In this document: positions 19,318 to 30,898 of the stretch, piece after piece
Numbering within the stretch: position 1 is the first letter of the stretch
Layout of the letters: each line of letters begins with the position of its first letter
Source: Diphasiastrum complanatum
Taxonomy: Eukaryota; Streptophyta; Lycopodiopsida; Lycopodiales; Lycopodiaceae
Reading direction: 5' to 3'
Assembly: GCA_029204225.1 (NCBI GenBank)
Contig: MU835619.1
Location: 1-37,676 of the forward strand
Length of the DNA: 37,676 nucleotides
The notes under the pieces: generated by a model
Seen by the model: the letters and a program-made list of their open reading frames with translations, nothing else
Told to the model about the DNA's origin: nothing
Database searches by the model: none
Translations under genes and position numbers: made by a program

Positions 19318-19465
19318 ACCCGATACAATTGATAGCGTTTACGGAAGGAATTGCTTGCTATTATCCATGCCCTCAAAATTTGAAAACATTAACTTTAATG
19401 GAGAACTCAAGTCCAAGTTATAGATGACGGACCTTGAAGTATTAGGACACGCAAGCACCAACAAC
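19318..19465 (+). pseudogene. RNase H relic of a Ty3/gypsy element
   Basis: In one plus-strand frame LRKELLAIIHALK is followed by W/H residues, QVIDDGP and SIRTRKHQQLN, with several stops. This matches the RNase H YEKELLAIIHALKxWKHYL...TDH...LKHL pattern. It lies on the opposite strand to the integrase at 17948-19140, so the two are either different elements or parts of a rearranged one. Confidence 0.6.
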
Positions 19466-20430
19466 TCAACATTTCCTTTTAAAGGTGTCAAAGTCTAACA
19501 TATTACATGAAAAACACTTTCCTTCAAAGTGTCGAAATAATAACTATCTTTCTTTATGAAACTAGGACTAAAAAATGGTCTTTCCAAAAGCAAGACCTCA
19601 TGATATGGATTTCCCTCCACAAGGAAGATTAACATTGAGTTGATCACTCTTAAAAATGTTGGCACTTCCTTGGAAGTAAGTGTCGAAGAATGAAACTCAT
19701 AAAAGAAGATCGTATCTTTTTTCAAAAATGCATTTTAAAATTGAGTACAATTAATTTTTGTAAGAGGTGGAGGGAATGAAACCAATATGCTATTTTCAAT
19801 TTTTACATTAGAATAAAAAGCATCATTTTTCGTTTTGCCTTACCTTTAGATATTGAAGATTAACCAAATTATCCAAATGTTTACTTGGTGTTGGATCCAG
19901 GAAGGTACCATGCTCGAGTGCCTTCGTCTAGTGGACATGCCTAGTGCATGAGGTGCACCCCTCTAATTGCTATGGTCAAAGGGAAGGATGCTTCCAAGAA
20001 GACTTCAAATCTCACACCACCAACAACTTCGGCGTACCACAATGTGAGGCCGGTGTGCTAGCCAAAAGTCACAAGAGGGCTTCAAGAAGACAAGTAACAC
20101 TACACGAGAAATGGCAACTGAGATTACAAATGGCATTAACCAATGAGGACTAATCTAGGAGTAAAGCATTTAAAATATCTTAACTAAAACTTATAAACTA
20201 ATAGCACATGAGAATTAACTCATGAATGATATCTATGAGTAGTAATATAAATCTTATTAAATACTTGACCATGGTACTTATAATAAAAAATTATCATTAT
20301 AAGAAATGACAACTTGCAAGTCTAAGTTATATGATTAAAAGCATAAGGTATTAAAATATTGGCTCAAAGACCATGTAAGGGAATTAAAACTTAATCAACT
20401 TATAGTTTAAACTTTCTCAAGATTCATTGA
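19466..20430. other. No gene recognised
   Basis: AT-rich. A 76-codon minus frame (19495-19725) and a 69-codon plus frame (19944-20153) have no features I can place. It may be decayed retroelement sequence. Confidence 0.35.
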
Positions 20431-20452
20431 AGAGGAGGATGTGACACATGGC
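20431..20452 (+). other. Possible polypurine tract and LTR start
   Basis: AGAGGAGGA is followed directly by TGTGACACATGGC, the look of a plant retrotransposon 3' internal/LTR junction, on the same strand as the RNase H relic at 19318. No matching second LTR was found by eye. Confidence 0.25.
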
Positions 20453-21091
20453 AATTGCATGCAATTAACCAAATGACTCCCTATTGCACATACACGGCCT
20501 CTCTCTACACTCATAAATGCACCCATTTTGCCCCTCTATGTTAATGTTAATCTTAGTGTGCTAGCTTTTAGTTCATTGGTTCCTTTGCGCACATTGTCAT
20601 ACTTTTAGTAGAACTGCATTTGATTGATACATTTGCAATCAGTGCTTGTGTGTTTTGATCATAACTATGTGGATAGTATCAACTTTCTATAGCCAACTCA
20701 TTTATTAGTAGGAATGGTGTACTTTTTTATATAGCGTGTTAAGGAATTTAGTTAGAAATGCCTCATGGAGTGACTTTGTGAGCACATACAACGAGCAATC
20801 TCTTGGTTGAGGATGATCTCCACAAGCCTAACCATCAAGATTGGTGTGGTCAAGTGATTATTGAGTTGTGTGAGGACATGATGGCAATCATTAGTAATGA
20901 GTACACCATACTAGTTGAATCAAAAGCATAAAGCTTGAAAGCTTGATCAACTTACTAGCAATAGTCTACCCAAGGCGAGAGTGGCATGTCTAATTTAAAT
21001 AGCGATCTATAGCAAGGAAGAGCCATAATTATCATAACTATCACCATTCACTTGAGTTAAGCAGATGTTAAAGTGGATACCAAACATTGGG
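20453..21091. other. No gene seen
   Basis: AT-rich sequence, with no coding similarity or tandem structure recognised. It may be LTR sequence if the junction at 20440 is real. Confidence 0.3.
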
Positions 21092-21584
21092 ACTCGATTC
21101 CCCATCACACAATTTCCATTAGGCTGATAAAGCCCCTAGATGAACCTCCATGCATTTGATTAGATCATTCTTACGTTGTTACTTTACCGACCATCCCTAT
21201 GCCCCACCATGGCCCATAGATCAACTTGACCACCAAACAACTTGCTAACTAGTCCTTGTCGAGATCCAAATACCCCAATCATAGCTGGACCAGGACAATC
21301 ATCCCGAACCCGCATGTTTGACAACTTGCCAAAAGGGCGAGCTCACCAACTCACAATTTGCGATATGCTTAATCTACCTTGGGCTAGATATCGACTCATT
21401 CCCCCCTCCAAGCATCATACAATTTTCATGAGGCTAATAAAGCCCCTGGATGGATCTCTATGCCTTTGATTTAATCATTCTTGTCTATTCAATCATATTT
21501 GTGTTGTTACTTTAACAAACATTCTCATGCCCCAACATGGCCCATATGTCTACTTGACCACCGTATTTGCTAACTAGTCCTTGT
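21092..21584 (+). repeat. Diverged direct repeat, two copies of about 170-190 bp
   Basis: The block running from ACTCGATTCCCC to CTAACTAGTCCTTGT (21092-21259) recurs in diverged form at 21393-21584. Shared words include AAAGCCCCT, GTTGTTACTTTA and TGGCCCATA. A different 133-bp stretch lies between the copies. Confidence 0.75.
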
Positions 21585-21585
21585 T

Positions 21586-22572
21586 TTGCAAACTACAAAA
21601 TCAAACGGTTGCAAGCTAGCTACCAAAAAGATGATGCAAGGATTTATCACAAGGACTTTGTGGAAAGGAGAACGAGGTCAATTGTGCACCATGCACACAA
21701 GGATAGTTGGAATAGTGCTTGACATAACAAAAGAGACATATAGTATTCAACTTTTTGGTGATCACCCACAAGTGTTGAAAAAATCAACTCCATCATGCAT
21801 AGCATATACTAAATGCTATAACTTTCCTATTCGCGTTATCAGCTCCCAAGAGTAGTGCAGATCGCGTGGGTCCACATAAGCTTTTAGGCATTTCTACATA
21901 GATCAATGTGATAAGTTTCTATGACAGATGCACTATGTCTTGTACTGTATTTGATGAGCTTTATTATGGTAGACAATGACTTCATAATGGAAATAAAAGA
22001 ATCTAATTATGGCCTTTAGCACACAATGCGTATAGAGGCCTAATCAACCCATTGAGAGTTGTGTAATCCAAGAGGTAGGGAGGCAAGCAACGTAGGGATG
22101 AGCTTCACTGTTAGCAATGCTAAGTATCAAATAATGAGAATCGCATGACAGTCGAGAGCAAGCTGCCAAATTCAGCAGTTGAATACAAGGTCTAAAAGAA
22201 TTGGTGATGATGATGATGATCTAAAACAATTCTCAATCTAATCATTCAATCACAATTATAATCAACATTTTACATTGCTCTTGCAAATCAAGCATTGAAG
22301 AGTATGAGACTTACAATAAAAGTCATGAAAACTAATAAGTGAAACCTTCAAATCCTCTACAAGCTTCAAGTAGAGGAGCGATCATAAAAATCTTCAATCT
22401 TGCAGAGAAAAAGCTTCCAATCAATTTTTCCTACAAGCACTAACAAAAGGTCTATTACATAGAAATAGCTACAGCTATATAACAACCATGCACCGGAACG
22501 TGTTCCAAGGGGGGGTCTCGTTCAAAACGTTGGTGTTCCGGAACGGGTGGACAGCCGGAACGTTGTCCAGAA

Positions 22573-22575
<3 letters not shown>
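21586..22575. other. No gene recognised
   Basis: An 89-codon plus frame (21586-21855) shows no known motif. A GAT microsatellite lies at about 22206-22220. At 22486-22572 GGAACG/CGTTCC words recur, including GTTCCGGAAC. Confidence 0.35.

Positions 22576-22605
<30 letters not shown>
22576..22605. repeat. (TA)n microsatellite
   Basis: About 15 TA units, just before the second GC-rich small element. Confidence 0.9.
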
Positions 22606-22608
<3 letters not shown>

Positions 22609-22633
22609 TTTTTCTTTTATATGTATATAATAT

Positions 22634-22896
22634 CAGACATGAGGGTCCGGGCCGTTTTGCCCGCGTCCGACGTCTGGACCCGGACGCGTCTATTTTTTTT
22701 TTTTTTTTTCAAAAAAAAAAAACAGATGCATCCGGGGGTCCGGACGCCCCCGGACGCACGCATCGGGGGGTCCGGACGCAATTTTTTTTTTTAAATTTTA
22801 AAAAATTAAAAATAAAAAAAAATCGGACGCGTCCGGACACGGACGCACCCCTGGCGCGTCCGGACGCGCGTCCGCGTCCGCCATCCGCTTCCTTAG
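22634..22896. mobile_element. GC-rich hAT-like MITE, copy 2
   Basis: 263 bp with the same ends as 10074-10351 (CAGACATGAGGGTCC ... CGCTTCCTTAG) and the same plan of GCGTCC-rich ends around T and A tracts. GTATATAATAT precedes it and GTATATAT follows, an imperfect target duplication in TA-rich DNA. The flanks resemble the GTATGCAC of copy 1 only in beginning GTAT. Confidence 0.75.
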
Positions 22897-23154
22897 GTAT
22901 ATATCATATGCATAGTGTATATATTCTTGATTAATTTGATTTAAACTGTTTGAGACTTTTTATGCCATTAAACCGAAATTATTTTAAGTTTTAAAAAAAT
23001 TTGCAAACACATTTAAAAACCAACCAAAATAATAGAAAACCAAAAATGAAGGGTCAAATCTGCGAACGGTCCAGATCAACTACGAAATTACAACCTTCTG
23101 TGTCGCCACCCCTCTAGACCCCCCAGCGACAAAACTGGGGCCGTGAGCCCCCCC

Positions 23155-23185
<31 letters not shown>

Positions 23186-23849
23186 ACACCCGTCAAGAAT
23201 TGGATATCAAACGCAGCTGAACCAAGACCTTCAAAACAGGAAGATAATCAGGCTCCACAACCAACAGGTCTAGGGTGCCCGTTTCATTAGCAGCTAAGTT
23301 GACAGCATTTTAGGTGCACTAATCAGTGAATCAGTCAATCAGTGCATCATGAGTCAATGAATCAGCATTATCTAGGTATTATCAAGGGTAAGTAGGCTCC
23401 TACAGTACATGAAATGTTTTGCAAAAGTTACCATCAAAAGAACCATTTTTTGACACCCATGTTGCAAAAAAAAAATGGTGTTCCGGATCAAAAACCAGAT
23501 GCTCAAAGCTATTGGGCACAGACTGATGGCTTGATGCTCAGAGCTTGCCTTTGATGCCAATAATAATTTGACAGGTATCAAAAAAGCAGCTTATTTTCGA
23601 TTGCCCAAATTTTTTCATTACAAGTGGGGAAGATTGCTGGCTTGGATTTCATCACACAGTGCATAGGAATGCTATAGCTTGTCTCTGAAAGTGGCACAGG
23701 TCCGAAAGCTTAGATCTAGTCAGACTCTTTTCCAAAGGCCTATATAAGCAGCACACAGGATGTATGCTGATTCTGTCACAGATTGACAAGGATGATTGTG
23801 TGTGTCACATGGAGTATGCCTTGATATAAGAAATTTCAAGAGTAAGGCA
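22897..23849. other. No gene seen; C run with CA repeat
   Basis: About 24 C (23148-23171) run into a CA repeat ending near 23189. Elsewhere there are short repeated words (CAATCAGTG, GAGTCAATGAATCAG) but no coding similarity. Confidence 0.5.
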
Positions 23850-24116
23850 TTAGTTACTAGAATTGTGTACTTTATCAACTTGCTTTTTTGCTTCACCGTG
23901 CAGGTCATCCACTGGAATAGATGTGTCATTGACAGCAGACGGTAATTGACGTAAACTTTCTAGAGAGGCATCAAATTTCAAAATTTTCTCCATTATAGCC
24001 TCCTTATTATCTTCAAAAGCCTTCAACATTAACTCTTCCTCAGCTATCAGGTCAGCCTCCAAATGTTCTTTTGCTTCTTTGGCGATTCTATTGACTTGTT
24101 CTACAGCAGCAGTTTC
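23850..24116 (-). CDS. Coiled-coil protein, later exon (possibly last)
   Basis: The exon follows a TGTCAG acceptor and reads ETAAVEQVNRIAKEAKEHLE, then ADLIAEEELMLKAFEDNKEA, then IMEKILKFDASLESLRQLPS, ending VDKVHNSSN and a TAA at 23850. An earlier donor after KKQ (GTTGAT) or DKV cannot be excluded. The run of charged heptads with Leu, Ala and Ile predicts a coiled coil. It is in phase with the exon at 24402-24512. I do not recognise the protein. A weak likeness to C-terminal coiled coils of plant CUE-domain proteins is from memory and not relied on. Confidence 0.55.
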   Translation of the reverse strand, partial: ETAAVEQVNRIAKEAKEHLEADLIAEEELMLKAFEDNKEAIMEKILKFDASLESLRQLPSAVNDTSIPVDDLHGEAKKQVDKVHNSSN

Positions 24117-24401
24117 CTGACAATAGAGTTTTCAGTGGTTTGGAGATAATGAGAATAGATGGATCTTCTTGTCACATTAGCACACATCTTTTCAAACCAC
24201 CTCTGAGGAGAAGGAAACCTGAAGGGGTCTAAAATGCAGTAGCCAGGTAAACTTTTCTAAAAGCAATGATCAAAGAGACAGTATCTTGTTCAATTAGAAG
24301 ACACAAAAACAAAAATAGATTATAGCATCAAAATGTAGCGAGGAACTTGAGTCTTGACATCAAATCTGCAGGACGAATGACGTTCAGCTAAGAGCTAGTA
24401 C

Positions 24402-24512
24402 CGCTTCTTGTAGGTGCTTTTCCAAGTCTTTTATTTCTTTCACCAATTGCCGAACCTGTGCCAAAGCTGTTTCCTCGCATATCTTCTTCTGAATTATTGT
24501 GTTTTCTTGCAT
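24402..24512 (-). CDS. Coiled-coil protein, earlier exon
   Basis: 111 bp, exactly 37 codons, between an acceptor TTTGAAG and a donor GCG|GTACTA. It reads MQENTIIQKKICEETALAQV, then RQLVKEIKDLEKHLQEA. Phase 0 at both ends joins it cleanly to the exon at 24116, and the coiled-coil character continues across the junction, which argues that both are real. The intron between them is 285 bp. The first Met is internal to an exon, not necessarily the start. Exons further upstream (to the right) were not identified. Confidence 0.55.
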
Positions 24513-26954
24513 CTTCAAAATAGCAGTGAATCACATATCAACAAACATTGAAACAATCTATGCAAATGACGCTTCATCCTAGTAATGATTTTTTGAAGCA
24601 CAGCAATAAGGTTCTACTTAGTGGCTTAGTTTCTATAACGTCCTGGCCACATAGCAGTTCTGTTTTTTCATCAGCATTGGGACTGAAATTCAGGAATCAG
24701 GAATTGAAACCTAGATTCCTCAATTTTGCTGGGCACTAGGAAAGGGATGCAGATCTAGATAGCATAAGATAAGCATCCATGTTAGTTGTAGCAGCAAACA
24801 CAGAGAATGTCAGACCTTTCCAACCCTGGGGAATGAAAGTAGACTTTGAGGAAAATTGGGCATGGCTAGCAACTTGATGTTGCTAGAATTCAGTCTTCTT
24901 GTTAGAACAAGTGGCATACGTATTTTGAACATCAAAGAATCAGGGCCATTGCTGATGGCTCTGGCTACTTGCGAGCAGGGCATTGCTGCCCTATTGTGCT
25001 CCTATTTGACTCTATTGTGAATAGTAGATTGGAAATATATTTGAGTTTTAATCTTGCTTATAATGTTAAATGGATCATGGTTATATCTGAGTTTGAATCT
25101 TGGTTATATTTGATTGTGAATCTTGGTTATATCTCAGTTTGAATTCTGAAAAATGTAGTCGATTATTGAATGCACTAATGAGTCAACACTTGCAAGTGGC
25201 TTATGTAGTGACTATTCTATATTACTTGTTTGATACTAAGAACTTAGAAGTAAATCATGAAAGATGCAAGATTTTTTTGCAGAAAAGTGGCATTAACAAT
25301 TCTTCGCCAGAGTCCTCCATTCTGAACCATCCATTCTTCTGATTCTAGAAAGGCAGGAAAACCTTGAGCAAAAACTAGTCTTTGTTGGAACTTGGAATTC
25401 TAGGAGAATATTCACGACATTATGGACTAATGTACAGAATGTGTTATGAAAGTTGTGAAACTGTGATGTCATGTGTGAGTGGACATAAAATTTTGGCCAA
25501 AATATTCATCACGTGTGCATTTTGAATTCTACTGTGCTCAAGCCAGGTCTCCTTGATTTCTTACTCTAGTTTTCTTAAAGTATGAATTAGAAGTTAACAT
25601 TTAAAGTGTTCCTAACTTATTTGAACCATTAAAATTATCTATGTGAGAAAATGTAGAAAATGTGAGTAAAACGGGAGTTATGGATCAGAATAACAAACAC
25701 ATGTAGTATGCAATGCAAGCCACTAACGCAAAACCAGCACAATAACCATCTTCTTCCAATTCTAAGAATTCTTTCATGCCCCTCAAAGTAGATAGGTCGC
25801 CACAGTGCAGTTATTCAAGTACCCTGAACAAGGATGCCAGGAGGCCTGTTATAACTGCAAGGATTCGAGCACATTATTCTCCGGAATTTCCAGAACCAAA
25901 CCGACATGTACCACTACATTCTGATTTATTGGATAAAGGACACAGTGTAGAGTGCCCCAAACCTCAAAAGCCCAAGATACTGGTCAGATATGTCCCAATC
26001 CCACAGATGAGGAACACCATGTCAAGCTAACACTGATGCAACTGTCCAGAGAATCGAAGTTTAGTCAAACACTGAAAGCAAAATAGATACAGAATGGCCA
26101 AGTGATCTAGATATAGGCATAAGACAAATATCAAGGAGAGACCCCAACATCACATTCAAGATTTACCTCTACATTCTATGTGCAAACAAACTTAGCAGCA
26201 GGTGTGAGCTAATATTATCGAAGAACAATATCTCATAGATTTATGCTATTTAGAATGTCATTAATTTTAAGAACCTATCGAGAGTACCCGCACAATGCCA
26301 AAACCTGAAGCCTTTGTCTCCAGCTCAGCTGACTTCACAGAATGAATAAACAAGCCAAGCAACGTGCAAGAAGGTGAGGTGGAGGAAGACTAAACCTTAA
26401 AAATTTCAAAATCTTCTTCTCATCCATAGTTTCATTTCATAGAGGGGGCATTAGGCTTGGTAGGTAAGTAGCTTAGATCTTCTTACTTGCAAAAGGGCCA
26501 AAGAGCCACTTGAAAAGAAAAGAAAGAAGATTGCAAGAGCTAACCTCATAAGCAACTAAATCTCTTGAACGGACCTTATATTAGCTTAGTTAGGTGTATT
26601 TCCAAGCCTTCCTGTTGGTGTTATTGGACCTCCCATCCAAACCACTCTTCACTCTCTTCACAATCTAGAGGTGACTGAAAAATGCTAACACAATCTCACT
26701 ATTGCGCTCTTAAGGGAAATATTGTACCCCTTTTTGAGATCAAAATGTATACAAATTCACATATTCAAGTTGAGCATTCAATCGAGTCATTAGGTCAAGC
26801 TTGAAAGAAAATATCATGCAACCAACAAATCAAAAACTCCATATCAAACCAATAATAGAAAGGAAGAAAACATAATCTTCGATAGCAAGCATAGTTCATG
26901 GTCTCATTATTAGTAAAGAGTACGATGCTATCTCAGTTTTGAAAATTGGTTGCT
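24513..26954. other. No confident gene; possible remote exons
   Basis: A minus-strand stretch near 26290-26335 (SAELETKASGFG between an AG and a GTACTC) could be an exon of the coiled-coil gene, but it is unsupported. A plus frame at 25776-26030 (84 codons, with PEFPEPNRHVPLHSDLLDKG) looks protein-like but is not recognised. The rest is AT-rich. Confidence 0.3.
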
Positions 26955-27179
26955 CACACACTCCCTTCAAAGCTCCCTGGCATTCGTGTTGCATGTCCCT
27001 CCAAACTTTAAAAAGGACATGTCAGTCAAGCTATCGTAGGCTAAAAGCCTTTTTGATAAAGATGTTATGAAATGATCCACTATGTGGAGCGTTGAAATAC
27101 TAAAATGCTCATCCAATAAGCTTTTAGTCTCTATTGACATTTTGATGTATCTACAGGGCAAAGGTTGAAAAATATTCAC
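26955..27179 (-). pseudogene. Possible Ty1/copia 3' end relic
   Basis: The minus frame ending near 26967 reads ISTLHIVDHFITSLSKRLLA and SLTDMSFLKFGG, recalling the copia RNase H tail (S/T..QVADIFTK.LS...F...). In another frame EGHATRMPGSFEGSV follows, then a purine run GAAGGGAG and TGTGTGAG, which could be a polypurine tract and LTR start. Weak evidence only. Confidence 0.3.
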
Positions 27180-27971
27180 CCTAGGTAAAAAGTTTCACTC
27201 TAGACTAGATTTGATGAAGTCTGGGTCTCTTGAATGTTTTCAAAATTTTAAATGCTAAATGTTGAGTGCCTTCAATGCTCAATGTTATAGTTTATAGCGT
27301 GAGAGATTGAGAATGAAGAGCTCTTCAAAATTGTTTTGAAACACAACAGAAGGTACTGATATAGCAAGAGACCTGGAAATCGAACCTTAGAATCAGTTCG
27401 GCGGCTTCAATGCTCAATGTCATAGCTTCTAACTTAATTGAATTGGTTTGAAGCACTAGCCCAATAAACACCCATAAATATGCCCTCGAACACTAGAAAA
27501 ATTCATATTGATCAGATATAAGAGAGCTACATGCAATAATTTTGTGAAAGTTCTAATTGAAAAAATTCAGATTTTCATATTTGTCTAATCTATCAGAATA
27601 TTGTTGGCTGCAGACGTCGTCTTGATAGAGGTTTGTGCATTCATTCAATGGAGATCAGATTCAAAAGAAAAGACAAATTCCCTAAATTTTCTCCAATTTA
27701 ACTGGGTCTGATTCATGGGTCGAACCATAAATGTATGAAAAAATATGTCAGACCTAAGCCTTTACAGCTGATTGATTTGTGAAAGTAATGGCGGCAGCTG
27801 AGACTATAAACAATCATTTAGTTTGTTAGTTTTGGACACAATCACACATTTTGGAAACTCTAATCAGCAGCAGGCAACACAACTCACACGAACAATCTCC
27901 TTTTGAAGACTAAGTGTCATGTCTCGCACTTCAGTATCGCGTCCACTCAGCACTCGAAACGTATCTCTCAC
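27180..27971. other. No gene seen
   Basis: AT-rich. CTTCAATGCTCAATGT recurs near 27269 and 27405, a short direct repeat. Confidence 0.35.
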
Positions 27972-28145
27972 ATGGCGGAACAATCTCAATATCATCATGA
28001 TTGTGAGTATCTGCAACCAGCAGCATCCACAATGTATGCTAATCCCTCCGATCCCCTCCTCTCTGCCTCCTCCTCCTCCTCCTCGCTAAAAGCTGAAGAA
28101 GCCCATCCTCCACTCCATCGCCCACCACAGAATGGGCACTTCTGA
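27972..28145 (+). CDS. Short hypothetical frame, possible first exon
   Basis: 57 codons from an ATG in good plant context (CACATGGCGG): MAEQSQYHHDCEYLQPAAS, then a Ser run (SASSSSSS) and HPPLHRPPQNGHF. A consensus-like donor, TGTGAGTAT, lies after YHHD, so a spliced first exon of only about ten residues is possible. No family features. It may equally be non-coding. Confidence 0.25.
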   Translation: MAEQSQYHHDCEYLQPAASTMYANPSDPLLSASSSSSSLKAEEAHPPLHRPPQNGHF

Positions 28146-28484
28146 TTGGTCACCTCATCGTCTAGACTTCAGGCCTGAGGACATTCGCATAACCATCCTT
28201 AGAAGGTCCAAGAATGTAGGCACTGATGGACAAAAAGGGTTTTGTGCATTTTGATTCGTCCACATGTGATTAGGGTTTTAATGAGTCGTGTTTGATGGAC
28301 ACGTGTCTTTCAATTTATCCCATAAATCTAAAGTCATTTACTTGCAAAGGTTATATACACCATGAGTGTTCATGGGGGTTTCAGAAGGGTGACCTTCAAG
28401 ATGAAAAGTGCGACACTTTAGGGTTTCTCTGAGATTAGGGTTTGGGGGAGGAGAAACAGTGACAACGCCTTCAATAGCTACTCA

Positions 28485-28895
28485 ACATCCTTTAGATATT
28501 TTCCTTAAATAATGTCGTGGACAATGCCTTAGACATGAATAATGTCATTAGATAGTCCATCAGACGATTTGATAGATAGCTCCACAGTATTTGCCTTAGA
28601 TAATTGTTAGACAATGCTTTGATAGTACCGTAGACAAACTACTTTAGATAGTTGCTTAGTCACTGTCTTAGATAGACCCTCCGTTTAGATTATTTCATAT
28701 TTAGTTGTCTTAGACAATCTTTTAGATAGTTGGCTGAGATAGTGTCATAGACAATTGCTAGACAATATCTTAGATAGTAGAGTAGACACTGTCATAGATA
28801 ATATGTTAAATACTGGATTAGACAATCTCTTAGGCGCACCGTTAGATACTCATGTAGGCAATAGCTTAAATACTTTGCTTAGACAGTTAGCAAGT
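28485..28895 (+). repeat. Degenerate 12-bp minisatellite reading as a tetrapeptide repeat
   Basis: TAGA(C/T)A recurs at 28493, 28530, 28549, 28573, 28597, 28608, 28631, 28645, 28669, 28711, 28723, 28748, 28759, 28771, 28783, 28795, 28819, 28843 and 28880. Most spacings are 12, 24 or 25. The consensus unit is about TTAGAYARTNNY. Between 28709 and 28890 one plus frame reads tetrapeptides of the type LDN(L/I/M), LDSx, VDTx and LNTx, with one stop. Further left the same pattern continues with small shifts. This may be a pure satellite or the remains of a coding tetrapeptide repeat. Confidence 0.8.
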
Positions 28896-29641
28896 AGTGC
28901 CTTTGGAATAACTTGGAAAGCTTAAGTGCCTTGAATAGTAGAATAGAGACTTTGAAATGCTCGATTGCGACTAGGAACTGCTCCAAGAAAGCCTAATCAT
29001 ATAGTTGATAAGTCAATAAATAGGCTTGAGGAGCACCAAATTGAGAAAAAAATTAATAAATGGGATAGCCACGCTATCTCCCTCCTCATTTGGAACCGAC
29101 CTCGGGAGCATAGATTGTAACAAACGGCTTTAGAATTATGTAATATGAAATATTAGCAACTTGCTCGACAAATTATATTGCGTCTGCCATGAACTTGTCT
29201 GAGTTTTAAATCCCATTTAGACAACACCATGGAAATTATGATGAACTTTAGATGAGGGTTTGAAGACCTATGAATAAACTATCAAACCGGCAAAGATAAA
29301 CAAAAGAAGGATAAAAAAAATACAGAAAAATCAAAACTACACGTAACAAAACTACGATGACATAAAGCAATACATAATTCGGTTAACAACACAGCGACAA
29401 ACTAATAACGACTAAACAATGTATCGACAATCAGTAACAAAAATAAAACATAAACTGGGCTTTGGAAAAGCATAGGTAGGAATTTACTTACGGAAAATCA
29501 AAACCTTATTAACATCATGACATGATCTTCAATCTGTAACATAACTAGAACTTAACACATTGTACAAAATTTAACATAATAGAACTTAACATAACTAGAA
29601 CATTATACAAGCTGAAAATAAATTCACAACTCTACAAAAAA
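28896..29641. other. No gene seen
   Basis: AT-rich. AACTTAACA/AACATAACTAGAAC words recur near 29530-29610. Confidence 0.35.
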
Positions 29642-29899
29642 ATGAAAATGAAAAAAGAAAAACAAGTACTGCTCTTTATGGCAGCTAGAAGCAGTGATAG
29701 AATAATAAATAAATCAATTATGACTTCTCCTCCTTTGAATCTTCTGAGTAAATGGACGAAAGACAGCCTACATCTGGAATTATTGCCTTCAAATCAGTTT
29801 GATAGAGAGGATAGATCCTCCTTAAGGGGAATGAAATGCCTTCATGAGCAAATAAGGCTTCTTGAAAAGCAAATTGAAACTTGCTTGGAATCTGCATAA
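29642..29899 (+). CDS. Hypothetical frame, possible terminal exon
   Basis: 85 codons ending KCLHEQIRLLEKQIETCLES A and a TAA. The C-terminal half (NLLSKWTKDSLHLELLPSNQ onward) looks like ordinary protein with a short helical, coiled-coil-like end. A possible splice acceptor, TATGGCAG, near 29675 would make the real exon start there. No family recognised, and no upstream exon found. Confidence 0.3.
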   Translation: MKMKKEKQVLLFMAARSSDRIINKSIMTSPPLNLLSKWTKDSLHLELLPSNQFDREDRSSLRGMKCLHEQIRLLEKQIETCLESA

Positions 29900-30898
29900 T
29901 ATTGTTTCTTGGTCTCCTCGGATTTGAATGAAACTCTAGTGACTAAGTTATTGATGATATTACAGATTTAGCAAGGAAGTTTAATGGTATGATGTCAAGA
30001 AATTGGTTATTAAAAGATATTGGTGAATGGCAATACTGCCAATGAAATAATCACAAGATTTAAATGACTATATGTGAAATAATCAACTTCTTAATTCTCT
30101 CATAAACCGGAAAAGCCCATCTCTTATGTCAATTGATAAGCTGCCTATCGAAACTAATCGATCAACAGTATTGACCCAAAATTTTGTTCTACATCTTTTG
30201 ATAGAGTTCTTTACCATAGTCGAAAACGGAACATATCTCCAAAATAGTTAATAAATCTTGTCTATCAAAACGCCACTCCCCTTCAAATTTATGATAGCAC
30301 CCTATAGGATTGGTTGATAGACGCATCAAAACAAGATTGAATGACTGCAAATAAGCGCACGACTATAGGATTATCATTGGCACAACTGTTGAAGGATATA
30401 TAAATGAGAATGTGCCATTTGTAATGGGAATGCTAGTGTAGAAGACAATTAAAATACTGCTATTTGGGGTGTCTCATGAGATTAGATCAATGGAAAGATT
30501 CCACGCAGACATGCAGTTGCTTGCCACATGGAAATGCATTGTACGTCGGTAGCAACAACATGTCAGTAGGTCTTCAAAGATGTACCCTTTGAAAGGTGCA
30601 ATAATGGCCTTTGGACCTTTGATAAGAGAGAGAAAGTCATCAAATAACCATCAGTCGATAAGGTGAAGACACATACTGCAAATATTCAATTGTAAATTTG
30701 AATTCAAATAAGATGAAGAGCGTTGATGAAAATGGTGAACGTGCACTAAGAGGTGCAAAAAATCCGATAGATATCTTCCACCAGATCAAAACTGCTTTGA
30801 AATGTGCTAACATGCTAGTTGTCGCTAACTGAAAAATGGCCATTAGTTGCTTGCGATATTTTATGGAGGTCTTCGCTCTGCCTTGTGATTGCATGAAT
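29900..30898. other. No gene seen
   Basis: AT-rich, no coding similarity or strong repeat recognised. Confidence 0.3.

Noticed and set aside
22488-22934. 148-codon plus frame
   Set aside because: It crosses a TA microsatellite and the GC-rich MITE, and its translation is low complexity.
24548-24739. Possible minus-strand exon NADEKTELLCGQDVIETK
   Set aside because: There is an acceptor-like TTTCAG, but no good donor in phase and a stop soon after.
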